From contig RBNI01005282.1 of NCBI GenBank assembly GCA_003990745.1, positions 1 to 12,785 of the forward strand: DNA of 12,785 nucleotides. Reading direction: 5' to 3'. Below are positions 1 through 7,500 of the stretch, one piece after another; positions within the stretch are counted from its first letter, which is position 1, and the number at the start of each line of letters is the position of its first letter. This DNA comes from Jimgerdemannia flammicorona. Taxonomy: Eukaryota; Mucoromycota; Endogonomycetes; Endogonales; Endogonaceae. The notes below the pieces were generated by a model. The model ran no database searches. It was not told where the DNA came from and saw nothing but the letters and a program-made list of their open reading frames with translations. A program made the position numbers and the translations under genes.

Positions 1-1
1 T

Positions 2-361
2 GGATTCTGTATTGCCCAGATCCTATTCGAAAAAATCGAGTCAACCCTGACAGTCAAGGAAGTCCCGGAACTACTGCCCACCATCAGAGGATCCAAAGGA
101 TTTGGCTCATCAAACAAGGCCCCAGTCTAACCTACCATAAACAAAGAAGAACAATTCTACAAGAAAATCGAAGATGGATATATACCAAGTGGCCGATGTC
201 CCCATGGCATTGGAATGTACTCTTCCCGAATGATTGATGATTGCTTCTCTTGTATCAACGAACTGGCTCAAAGAAGAACCAATAGAAGGAAAGCTCCTAC
301 AACTGAAATCACCACCATTGGATCAGACAAACTGCTTACACTTAAAGCTTTTGTCAACTGA
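2..361 (+). pseudogene. Gag C-terminus / Pol N-terminal leader of element 1 (partial)
   Basis: This stretch is in the same frame as the protease and is interrupted by TAA at 128-130 and TGA at 359-361. It carries a cysteine/histidine cluster, RCPHG at about 194-208 followed by DDCFSC ending at 253 (C-P-H ... C-x2-C). That could bind zinc, but it is not the classical CCHC knuckle of Gag. The rest is basic and low in hydrophobics, as expected for a nucleocapsid-like or linker segment. The first stop fits CAA to TAA; the second fits CGA to TGA. The true start is outside the window, so whether Gag and Pol are one polyprotein or joined by frameshift cannot be told. The assignment rests on position and frame more than on recognised similarity. 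Confidence 0.6.
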
Positions 362-376
362 GCACCTGTCAAGATC

Positions 377-757
377 ATGATAGACAGTGGTGCCTCAGGC
401 AACTTCATCAACAAAGAAACAGCCAACAGACTCAAGGTCTTCACCTCTCCGGTACAACAAACTCAAGCAGTTACCACAGCTGATGGAACCTCACATGTCA
501 TTAACAAGGAAGTCTACAACCTACTCTTCCGAATCGGTGACTATCGAGTACATATTACCCTTCAAATTGTACCACTCCCTGACAATGAAATCATCCTTGG
601 AACTCCATGGTTAAAACAAGAGAACCCCATGATTGATTGGGTAAACCATTCTCTGACCATCAAGAAAGGACGCCACAACTTCAAACTGCAAGGCGAAAAG
701 GACCCACTCAACTCTAGTGACCCTGGACCAAAGATCATTCACATCAACAAGCTATAA
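377..757 (+). pseudogene. pol: Aspartic protease domain of pol1
   Basis: This is the retropepsin-like protease that would process the Gag-Pol polyprotein in the particle. The active-site triad reads DSGAS with the catalytic Asp codon at 383-385. The downstream flap and Psi-loop part ends in ILGTPWL followed by NPMIDW, the usual end of Ty3/Gypsy proteases. The ATG at 377 is internal, not a natural start: the same frame is open back to TGA 359-361. TAA 755-757 is a CAA-to-TAA type nonsense change inside the polyprotein, because the same frame continues as linker to the RT, with one more stop (TAG 878-880). All catalytic residues I can see are kept. Confidence 0.9.
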
Positions 758-937
758 CTCAAAAAATTGGCCAAGAAATGCCCTCTCTTTGCTATCTCCA
801 TCCATCCATCCAAAGGAGAACCCGAGAACTCTGAAGAAGACTTTTCCAAAGTTGACAGCTATGTCAGACCACTACTCTAGAAATTCCGAGACATATTCCT
901 GAAGAAACTCTCAAAAGGCCTACCTCCCAAACGAGCA

Positions 938-1660
938 GTGGACCATACCATCAAGACTATTCCAGATGCCAAGCCAGCCTTCAAGTCAATCTACCACATG
1001 TCTCTGAGAGAAATTGATGCACTCAAAAAAGAAATTGACGAACTCCTGGAACAAGAATTCATCAGATCCAGTGTATCACCTTATGGTGCACCAGTCCTCT
1101 TTGTTGTCAAGAAAGGAGGAGACCTGCGAATGTGTATTGATTACCGTGACCTCAATGAACAGACCATCAAGAACTGTTGCCCACTACTCAGAATCGATGA
1201 AATATTCGATAGGCTTATCAACCCACAATTCATGAGCTCCTTTGACCTGCGAAATGGTTACTAGCAAATTGCTATGAAAGAAGAAGACATCTACAAGACA
1301 GCCTTCCGAACCTGCTATGGACATTTCGAATTCCTCATTATGCCCTTTGGCTTAACTAATGCTTCTGCAACCTTCTAGACACTAATGAATACTATCCTGC
1401 ACCCATACTTGGACAAATTTGTTGTTGTCTACATTGACGATATTCTAGTCTTCAGCAAAACCCTGGAGGAACATCTCAAACACCTTGAGCTAATACTACT
1501 GAAACTCCAAGAGAACAGACTCTTCGCAAAACTCAGCAAGTGCGAATTTCTTCTGAAAGAAATCCAATTCCTTAGACACATTATCACGCCAAATGGAATC
1601 AAAGTGGACTCCAGCAAAATCTCCACAATCAAAGATTGGCCCAGACCCAAGAAGCTGAAA
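938..1660 (+). pseudogene. pol: Reverse transcriptase domain of pol1
   Basis: RNA-dependent DNA polymerase of the element. The order of motifs is standard: the PYGAPVLFV and [10 protein letters not shown] fingers, a degraded [16 protein letters not shown], then YIDD at 1430-1441 with both catalytic aspartates intact, and a FLRHIIT block where the family usually has FLGHI. Two nonsense codons interrupt it. TAG 1262-1264 follows NGY, where W or H is usual and TGG-to-TAG fits. TAG 1376-1378 sits in the ATF-x-TLMN motif, where Q is usual and CAG-to-TAG fits. Both are CpA-to-TpA changes on one strand or the other. The frame is the same as the protease. Confidence 0.93.
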
Positions 1661-2509
1661 GACCTCCAGTCATTCCTGGGATTAGCAAACTATTACAGAC
1701 GATTTGTTGCCAACTTCGTCAAAATTGCCACTGTGCTTACCCAAATGACCAAGCACAGCAAGAAAGAAGAACAACCCTGGACCATGAAACAAGAGAAAGA
1801 CTTCAACAATCTTGCAAATTGGGGACCCAAACAAGATACAGCCTTTCAAGCATTGAAAGATGCTTTGATAACCACTCCAGTACTTCAAGTGGCAAATCCT
1901 GTCCTACCATATAAAGTTACCACTAATGCCTCTGTCCTACCATATGAAGTTACCACTGATACCTCTGACCTAGCTCTTGGAGCAGTACTCATACAAGAAG
2001 GACACCCTGTGGCCTATCACTCCCACAAGTTCAATGATGCCAAAATCAACTATGCAACTCACAAGAAGGAAATGTTAGCCATCGTAGACACTCTGATCAA
2101 ATGGCGACCATACCTAGAAGGAGCACACTTCACTGTATTGACCGACCACAAGTCATTAGTCAATATCAAGACCCAGGCTACCCTTTCTCAAAAGCAAGCC
2201 AGATGGATGAAAGTCCTCACCAACTTTAACTATGAAATCCAGTACCGCCTTGGCAAGGAAAACATTGTTACTGATGCAATCTCCAGACCACCCATTAAAG
2301 AAGTTATCCAAACTCTCACCTTGGTTACAAACTCCATCATGGAACAAATTATCACAGCATGCGTTAATGATAAAGAAGCTCAAGTACTCCGAGAAATCCT
2401 AAACAGTGATAATACTGACAAGCATACCCGGTACAATCAATACCAACTCAAGGACAATGCTATCTACTACAAGAACAGACTGTATGTTCCAAACAACCAA
2501 GACCTCTGA
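1661..2509 (+). pseudogene. pol: RT connection and RNase H domain of pol1
   Basis: The domain follows RT without interruption. The LQSFLGLANYYRRF motif starts the connection. RNase H then shows its acidic residues: the first Asp in TTDTS (codon 1958-1960), Glu in HKKEML (2069-2071), Asp in LTDHKSL (2144-2146) and Asp in VTDAISRP. It would degrade the RNA strand of the RNA/DNA hybrid. A 33-bp tandem duplication adds 11 residues right at the first catalytic Asp and yields one TTNAS and one TTDTS copy. The stretch ends at TGA 2507-2509, an internal nonsense codon at the linker to integrase, consistent with CGA to TGA. Confidence 0.92.
1901..1966 (+). repeat. 33-bp direct tandem duplication in RNase H
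   Basis: Unit 1 is 1901-1933 and unit 2 is 1934-1966; they match at 30 of 33 bases and keep the frame. Each encodes a V-L-P-Y-x-V-T-T-x-x-S segment containing the first RNase H catalytic position. Unit 1 has Asn there (AAT 1925-1927), unit 2 has Asp (GAT 1958-1960). Confidence 0.95.
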
Positions 2510-3406
2510 AGGACTATCCTATTTGAATGTCATGATGTCCCTACAGCTGGACATTTAGGATTTGATAAATGCTATGAAGTTATCTCCCGAAACTTCTATT
2601 GGCCCTGCATGGCAGATCAGCTAAAGACCTACATTACTTCCTGTAATGCCTGCCAATGGAACAAGTCCTCAACACTAGCAAAACCTGGCCTACTCCACCC
2701 TATCCCAGTACCATCCACTAATTGGGAACAAATCTCCATAGACTTCATTGTACAACTACCCCAAACCAAGAACAGGAAAGATGCAATTGTTGTCTTTGTA
2801 GACTATCTCAGCAAACAAGCTCACTTTATACCAACCACCACTACTGCAACAGCACCAGACATAGCTACACTCTTGTTTGACAATATCTTCTACTATCATG
2901 GTCTTCCTAAGATCATTATTAGTGACCGAGACCCAAAATTCACCAGCCATTTTTGGAAAGCCCTCCATGCGCACCTTGGAACGAAACTTGCACTATCTAC
3001 AGCCTTTCACCCCGAAACTGATGGCCAAACTGAAAGAATGAACTGAACTCTGGAACAAATGCTAAGAAACTATGTCTCCTACAGACAAGATGATTGGCAG
3101 GAACACCTCACTGCAGTCGAGTTTGCCTATAACAACAGTAAACAAGCCTCTCTTGGAATGACCCCATTCTTCGCCAACACTGGACAAAACCCAAACACTC
3201 CTCTGACACTCATCTGAACTACTGAAGAACCCTCTACAGTCGAAGCTGTTGAAGAATTCTTACTCCGAATATGTAATCTAAGCCAGATCGCAATTGAGAA
3301 TTTATTGCGAGCTCAAGAACAACAGTCACAGTATGTCAACCAGCATCGCCGAGAAGAAACCTTCGATATTGGAGAAAAAGTTCTATTAGATATCCAAGGA
3401 TACTGA
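2510..3406 (+). pseudogene. pol: Integrase domain of pol1
   Basis: DDE-type retroviral integrase. The N-terminal HHCC zinc finger is complete: His codons at 2531 and 2552, Cys codons at 2642 and 2651. The catalytic core has Asp in SIDFIVQLP (2741-2743), Asp in ISDRDPKF (2924-2926) and Glu in GQTERMN (3032-3034). There are exactly 35 residues between the second Asp and the Glu, the canonical D,D-35-E spacing. Stops fall at 3044-3046 (after ERMN, where Arg is usual, so CGA to TGA), 3215-3217 and 3404-3406. No catalytic residue is lost, so the break is by nonsense only. Confidence 0.92.
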
Positions 3407-3805
3407 GTTGACAACCTCAAGCACAGACCATCTACAAAACTGAACAGCAAGTTCATTGGACCATTTGAAGTCATCTCACAAGTCTCTCCAACCTCCTACA
3501 AATTGGCGCTACCAGACACCATTAAGATTCATCCAGTCTTCAATGTCCAACGTCTCAAGTGATATAATGACAATGATGATGAACTATTCCCGAACTGAAC
3601 TACAGAACCACCTGCACCTGTCATTATTAATGACCAAGAGGAATACTAAGTTGAACAAATTCTCAACAAACATGGTCACAAGAACCACCCTGAGTACCTC
3701 ATCAAATGGAAAGGTTATCCGATCCATGATGCAACATGAGAACCCAAGACCAATCTCCAGAATACTACTGACTTAGTTCAGGAATACGATTCCTTGAACA
3801 ACTGA
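3407..3805 (+). pseudogene. pol: GPY module and chromodomain tail of pol1
   Basis: The C-terminal extension of integrase begins with a GPF/Y module (FIGPFEVI, about 3450-3475, then IHPVFNVQRLK). A chromodomain follows at about 3641-3765: VEQIL near its start, YLIKWKGYP in the middle, and a conserved Trp converted to TGA (3737-3739) before EPKTNL. Such chromodomains bind histone marks and direct integration into heterochromatin. The polyprotein most likely ended at TGA 3803-3805, or at TAA 3863-3865 if that TGA is itself a mutation. Other stops are at 3560, 3596 and 3647. Stop density rises sharply beyond 3863, marking the end of coding sequence. Confidence 0.88.
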
Positions 3806-4222
3806 ACACTGAATACTCCTGCACCTATCAGTACACAACATATATTACCCTCCCGAATACTATAATTATCACAAACCTAATCAAGAACTCAGTAAGACAG
3901 AACAAAAGAATATTGATCCTCTGGAAAAAATAGCAAAACTGAAAGCGAGCCTATTCTCCCCATACCACTGGTGGGAAATGAGGTGTAGACATTTAAGAAG
4001 ATTCCTTAGAGGAAATTCTCCAGCAGTGAATGACATCAGAATCACTTCCGGTACACGGCATTGAACATATGACCCTTTAACGTGTGAATCTAACATGTTA
4101 GACAACTGTACTATGAGCATGCCACTTTCTGAAAAAATGGACTTTACTGGACTTTTGATCTCTCAAATGGTGTAACAATACTAGAACAAAATTAGAAGGC
4201 CCTGACGAGGACGTCGAAAGCT
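3806..4222 (+). other. Non-coding spacer between pol1 and the polypurine tract
   Basis: About 400 bp with stops roughly every ten codons in the pol frame. I see no RNA gene or recognisable motif. Open stretches on either strand here have no recognisable domain. The 3' end shows a GACGAGGACGTCG run before the polypurine tract. Confidence 0.6.
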
Positions 4223-4235
4223 AAGAAGGGGAGAG
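4223..4235 (+). other. Polypurine tract (plus-strand primer site)
   Basis: The run AAGAAGGGGAGAG is 13 uninterrupted purines, one base before the TGTAAG that starts the LTR. In LTR retrotransposons this RNA resists RNase H and primes plus-strand DNA, so it marks the left edge of the 3' LTR. Confidence 0.88.
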
Positions 4236-4263
4236 TTGTAAGCGCACAACCTCCAAGCCACAG

Positions 4264-4427
4264 AAATCACACGTCACCCTCTTAACAAGCCACTAAAATC
4301 GCACGCGACCTCTGAACAAATCTGGAAATCACCTGTGTGATCATGAAGCTGAGTCAAACAGAAGTCACAGTACATGAAGCTGAGTTAATACCAAGTCACA
4401 GAACATAAGGTTCACACAAACGAAATC
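4264..4427 (+). repeat. Six-unit AARTC array in the LTR U3
   Basis: AAATC or AAGTC starts occur at 4264, 4296, 4326, 4362, 4393 and 4423, spaced 32, 30, 36, 31 and 30 bp. The first five read AARTCRC. Two consecutive units (4342-4372 and 4373-4403, in another phase) share CATGAAGCTGAGT and AAGTCACAG and match at 25 of 31 bases. The array ends about 22 bp before TATA1, the usual place for U3 enhancer repeats; that role is inferred. Confidence 0.75.
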
Positions 4428-4449
4428 TTACCAATCAAGAATAGATGCA

Positions 4450-4455
4450 TATATA
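4450..4455 (+). promoter_or_regulatory. TATA1, candidate promoter of the U3 reading frame
   Basis: TATATA lies 75 bp upstream of the ATG at 4525, with an A/C-rich leader between. The homologous region of element 2 has TATAAATA 76 bp upstream of the equivalent codon, so the spacing is conserved although the sequence is not. Start-site mapping is not possible from sequence alone. Confidence 0.65.
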
Positions 4456-4524
4456 CTGAGCCCTGAGACATGTCGAAACAGAGAACCAAAACAAATAACA
4501 ACCACAACTTCCAAATACATAAAC

Positions 4525-5622
4525 ATGACCACCGAGATCTACAACTGCATCCACGCTAACATTTGGAATGCTATTGTCAACTGAGCCACACCCCCTCTGC
4601 CCCTCATGAATATCTATAGCCTCGCACCCCTCTACTTCGTGGAAGCCCAATGGAATACCCTGAACATGCTTAACGAGGCCCACCGGATCGGACAAATCTC
4701 AAGCTACTACCAGATCGGCCGCCTCCTGGAAGACATGGTCGAATACCACCATGATACAGACATTACCCAGATGTCTCAACACCAGAAGCTCATTGCCCGC
4801 AAACACCAAGAACTCTTCTACGAGTACAGCACCTTTATTCCCCACCTCCAAGTTACTATCAGCGAAATGGTTGCTACCCTGTCCTACAGCCAAATCGATG
4901 ACATGATACAAGAACTCAACCACAAGTATCTCGAGTATGTTCAGACTACCGACAGAACCTTCCTACACCCCGACGACCACATCCTACAAATGCCCCAAGT
5001 TGAATATGCCATAAAGGACATCTACGATATAATCAACTTCAATGAAGATGAAGCAGAAGATAATGATCCCTCTGATGCTGACATGACCTCAAGCCAAGGA
5101 TCTCTACCAATCCTGATCACACTGCCAATCTTGCTGATGAACTTACAACAGTTCATAACCACATACGAGACTTATTGGGACAATGACCACTAGCATGAAT
5201 ACCAACCTGCATTCACCCCTGATTACTTCAACTATAATGAAGAGACCAGAGAACACAACCTGTACCTTCAGACAACCCTCGAGATTGAACCAACAACTCC
5301 ACCATCTGAGTACAAGCGACATGAACCACAGCTGCCAGCTTACTACAACCCCACTACTCATAGTGCTGTAACCTATAGAAGATATGCAGACAGCGAATCT
5401 GATGAAAGCGAAGACAATACACCCCTCCTTCACCCACCAACACCTTATCCAGCATACGAGACAGACGATGCTATCCTGTGAGATGGAGATGAAGTCCCAA
5501 TGTATTATTACCTCAGCCAAGAAGGAGAAGTAATCTGCGAACCACTCTTCCTAGATGACTACTTCTTCAGAGATGATGCAATTGATGGTGATGTCATCGA
5601 AGACTACCCAGACAGTGTGTAA
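4525..5622 (+). pseudogene. LTR-encoded accessory protein of unknown family (element 1 copy)
   Basis: One frame runs from ATG 4525 to TAA 5620-5622, 366 codons including the stop, broken by TGA 4582-4584, TAG 5191-5193 and TGA 5479-5481. These fit CGA-to-TGA and CAG-to-TAG changes, as in pol1. I do not recognise the protein. Residues 1 to about 150 look helical, with heptad-like hydrophobics. The rest is acidic and Tyr/Pro-rich with clusters such as NEDEAEDNDPSDAD. There is no zinc knuckle, signal peptide or clear membrane span; the hydrophobic run LPILITLPILLMN (near residue 194) is too short. In 5100-5180 the +2 frame reads like a better soluble helix, so paired indels there are possible. 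It lies in U3 with its own TATA box, and element 2 carries a homologue. A displaced capsid-like Gag cannot be excluded. Confidence 0.75.
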
Positions 5623-5663
5623 ACCTATAAATAGATTAGCAGTCATAGTATAGTTAGATTAGC

Positions 5664-5758
5664 CTTGTATGACGTGACTGTGAACTGACTCAGCAGTCAG
5701 ATGATCTCTTGATATGTCAGATCACACTTGTACTATATGACTGCATTCTGACTCAGCA
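5664..5758 (+). promoter_or_regulatory. Paired bZIP-type (TGACTCA) repeats upstream of TATA2
   Basis: Two 32-bp imperfect repeats (5664-5695 and 5727-5758, 24 of 32 matching) each start CTTGTA and end CTGACTCAGCA. Each holds TGACTCA (5686-5692 and 5749-5755), the consensus of Gcn4/AP-1 bZIP factors. A CRE-like TGACGTGA sits at 5670-5677. They lie about 57-126 bp upstream of TATA2. Binding is inferred. Confidence 0.65.
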
Positions 5759-5811
5759 AAGCACTTAGTGCTACATCCATATCTAGCATAGTCCAGATAG
5801 CCCCTCACTAG

Positions 5812-5819
5812 TATAAATA
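5812..5819 (+). promoter_or_regulatory. TATA2, candidate main LTR promoter
   Basis: TATAAATA lies 190 bp after the end of the U3 reading frame, downstream of two bZIP-type sites and 125 bp before an AATAAA. This is the expected order U3 promoter - R - poly(A) signal, so genomic RNA would start near 5840. Confidence 0.75.
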
Positions 5820-5936
5820 CTCACTCCCCCAGACCTCAGAATCTCAGACCTGAATAATCCGAACACAACTCCTGAATACTTTCCCACAATATCCCTTCAC
5901 ACAACTACTTCAAGTATAGTAATATCATGAATAGCA

Positions 5937-5942
5937 AATAAA
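5937..5942 (+). terminator. Poly(A) signal of the LTR
   Basis: AATAAA in an A-rich context 125 bp downstream of TATA2. Placed between TATA2 and the LTR end, it would define the 3' end of R. The remaining roughly 340 bp would be mostly U5. Confidence 0.55.
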
Positions 5943-6300
5943 CCTATTTAATAACCCACAAACCACTCTTAAGTAAATCTGCTCTCTGTTAGGTCCCACT
6001 CCTAACTCCATCACGAAATTTCCTAATTGGGTATTGTCTGTAGTGATATGCCAATTTAACTAAGCTGGTCTTAGTTTCTTGAACTTCCTGAAATACGGAA
6101 AATCCTGAACATCCAGAACTAGTCCGAAAAAGGACTTTGGTTGAGACATCAACCTGATCTTGAAATCAATAAGCGTAGAGGACGTACTCCATATGAAATT
6201 GATCTTGACCATAAGAAAACGGTCTTCCAGAATATCTAGAACTTCCAGAAAACTCTAACAGAACTATGTAACGGTTACCCTAAAAAGCAACCCTCTTACA

Positions 6301-6725
6301 AAACTGCTAAGAGGATTAGAGCCTGAAGCAGACCAGCTACCAAGAAAAGGAGTATTATCTTTGGTGATGGCAAGACTGCACTACTGATCAAGATCTGTGA
6401 AGATCTCTTGCTCAGGATTAGCAAATATCAAGAGAAGTTAGACTTTAGTATTGTAGATCTCCCAAGATAAGACATTATCTTAGAAAAAGCCTAGTTGACC
6501 CAGCATAACTCAGATATCAACTAGAGGACCAATGAGGTTAATCTGATCCATAAAGGTAGAAAGATCATCCTGATACCTCAGGAAGGTATCAATCATCAAG
6601 GAATCAAAATCATCTCTGCTATTCAAATGAAGCAACTCTCTTACAAAAAAGAAAACACCTACTTCATCTGTACTGTACAAGAAGTCACTGAAGCTCCAAG
6701 TAGCCCAATCTCAACAGAAGCTTAA
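6301..6725 (+). pseudogene. pol: Protease remainder of pol2, truncated by element 1
   Basis: The frame at 6303 starts TAKRIRA and continues to FGDGKT, matching TANRLKV ... ADGTS of the element 1 protease over 25 positions without gaps. It then runs to the DIILEKA block, where the following Trp has become TAG (6492-6494). The catalytic DSG segment is absent because it lies on the far side of the insertion. Stops in this frame: 6324, 6468, 6492, 6522 and 6723. After about 6560 the sequence is linker towards RT. The ungapped match shows nothing was lost at this junction other than what the insertion displaced. Confidence 0.8.
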
Positions 6726-7500
6726 GAACTGTTTGAGGAATTCCAAGATATATTCCAAGATCCCCAAGGACTTCTACTCAAGTACTAAATCCAATATGGA
6801 ATTGATCTCATTTCAGAATCTGAACCTCCATACAAGAGTATTTACTAACTGGTCCAACCCAAACTCAAGACCCTCAAGGATGAGTTGACCAAACTATTGG
6901 CCCAAGAATATATTGAACCCAGCTACTCTCCATTTAGAGCCCCCATTCTGTTTGTCAAGAAGTAGGATGGCTCTCTGCAAATATATATTGACTACAGAGC
7001 TCTCAATAAGATTATTATCAAGAACTGATATACCTTACCTAGGATTGATGAGTTGTTACACTAAATCTTTAAGGTCAAGACCTTTTCCCTACTAGACTTG
7101 TGAAATGGCTACCACTAGATTCTCATTGATAAGAAGAACATTGAAAAGACAGCTTTTCAAATATAGTTTAGACACTACCAGTTCTGAGTCATATCTTTTG
7201 GTTTAATCAATATACTAGCAATATTCCAGTACCTGATATGATATCTTTGGACCACTCCTCAATATTTGTGTCCTTATATATATTGATGACATACTAATCT
7301 ACAGTGAAACAGTAGAGTTATACTATACCTATCTCAGGCAGATACTGATCCTTTTGTGAGAATACCAGCTCTATACTAAGATAAGTAAGTACAAGTTCTA
7401 TCAAGACCAGATTGAGTACCTAGGACATATTATCTCTGCCGAAGGTATCAATATAGATCTCCAAAAGGTATCAGCCCTCAAGAATATTTCCATCTCCACT
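6726..7500 (+). pseudogene. pol: Reverse transcriptase of pol2, degraded
   Basis: The recognisable motifs are PFRAPILFVKK, IYIDYRALN, a degraded LDL-NGYH (TGA 7101, TAG 7116), ISFGLIN for the usual MPFGLTN, and YIDDILIYS with YIDD at 7279-7290. Stops at 6786, 6846, 6963, 7026, 7062, 7101, 7116, 7164, 7185 and 7357 sit mostly where Arg, Gln or Trp are usual. Around 7233-7245 the frame shifts by one base, from codons starting at positions divisible by 3 to the next frame, just before the catalytic block. FYQDQIEYLGHIIS continues in the new frame. Confidence 0.88.

Larger units (their letters stand above)
1..6300 (+). mobile_element. Element 1: Ty3/Gypsy chromovirus, 3' part, nested in element 2
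   Basis: The window opens inside the Gag/Pol region and runs through a complete pol, a polypurine tract and a full 3' LTR. The domain order PR-RT-RNase H-IN-chromodomain defines a chromovirus of the Ty3/Gypsy (Metaviridae) lineage. All coding parts lie in one frame, so decay is by point nonsense only. The right border is fixed by three observations: the LTR ends TGTAAG/CTTACA are perfect inverted repeats, CpGs vanish immediately to the right, and the sequence from 6303 reads as the interrupted protease of another element. The 5' LTR, primer binding site and most of gag lie upstream of the window. It cannot move by itself, given 14 stops in pol. Confidence 0.9.
4237..6300 (+). repeat. 3' LTR of element 1 (2,064 bp, carries an ORF in U3)
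   Basis: It starts TGTAAG directly after the polypurine tract and ends CTTACA at 6295-6300, a perfect 6-bp terminal inverted repeat of the usual TG...CA type. In order it holds a 31-bp-periodic motif array (4264-4427), TATA1 (4450), a 365-codon reading frame (4525-5622), paired bZIP-type sites (5664-5758), TATA2 (5812), AATAAA (5937) and about 340 bp to the end. U3 would therefore be about 1.6 kb. From 5943 to 6300 I see no further gene or signal. The partner 5' LTR lies outside the window, so the ends are inferred from inverted ends, the polypurine tract, the CpG boundary and the interrupted protease at 6301. The target duplication should begin AAACT (6301-6305). Confidence 0.85.

Noticed and set aside
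2507..3805. Recoding of TGA as Trp or Arg, suggested by many in-frame TGA codons
   Set aside because: TGG is used for conserved tryptophans in the same frame (for example near 2601, 2725 and 2956), TAA and TAG also interrupt the frame, and TGA falls at both Arg and Trp positions. Mutation explains it better.
3881..4120. Minus-strand open frame in the spacer after pol1
   Set aside because: No similarity to any known protein is visible, there is no promoter-like context, and it sits in the non-coding spacer of the element.
5985..6013. LTR end at the CCATCA near 6013
   Set aside because: It has no inverted match to the LTR start, and CpG-bearing sequence continues to 6272. CTTACA at 6295-6300 pairs perfectly with TGTAAG and touches the interrupted protease.
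4237..6300. Accessory frame as the gag of the next element in a tandem array
   Set aside because: It shares the CpG-containing, lightly mutated state of pol1, not the CpG-free state of element 2. The same pol-to-frame spacing recurs in element 2, so it belongs to the 3' end of each element.
6913..7095. Open 60-codon frame over the RT of element 2
   Set aside because: It overlaps the RT motifs in another frame and shows no domain; it is a chance opening.
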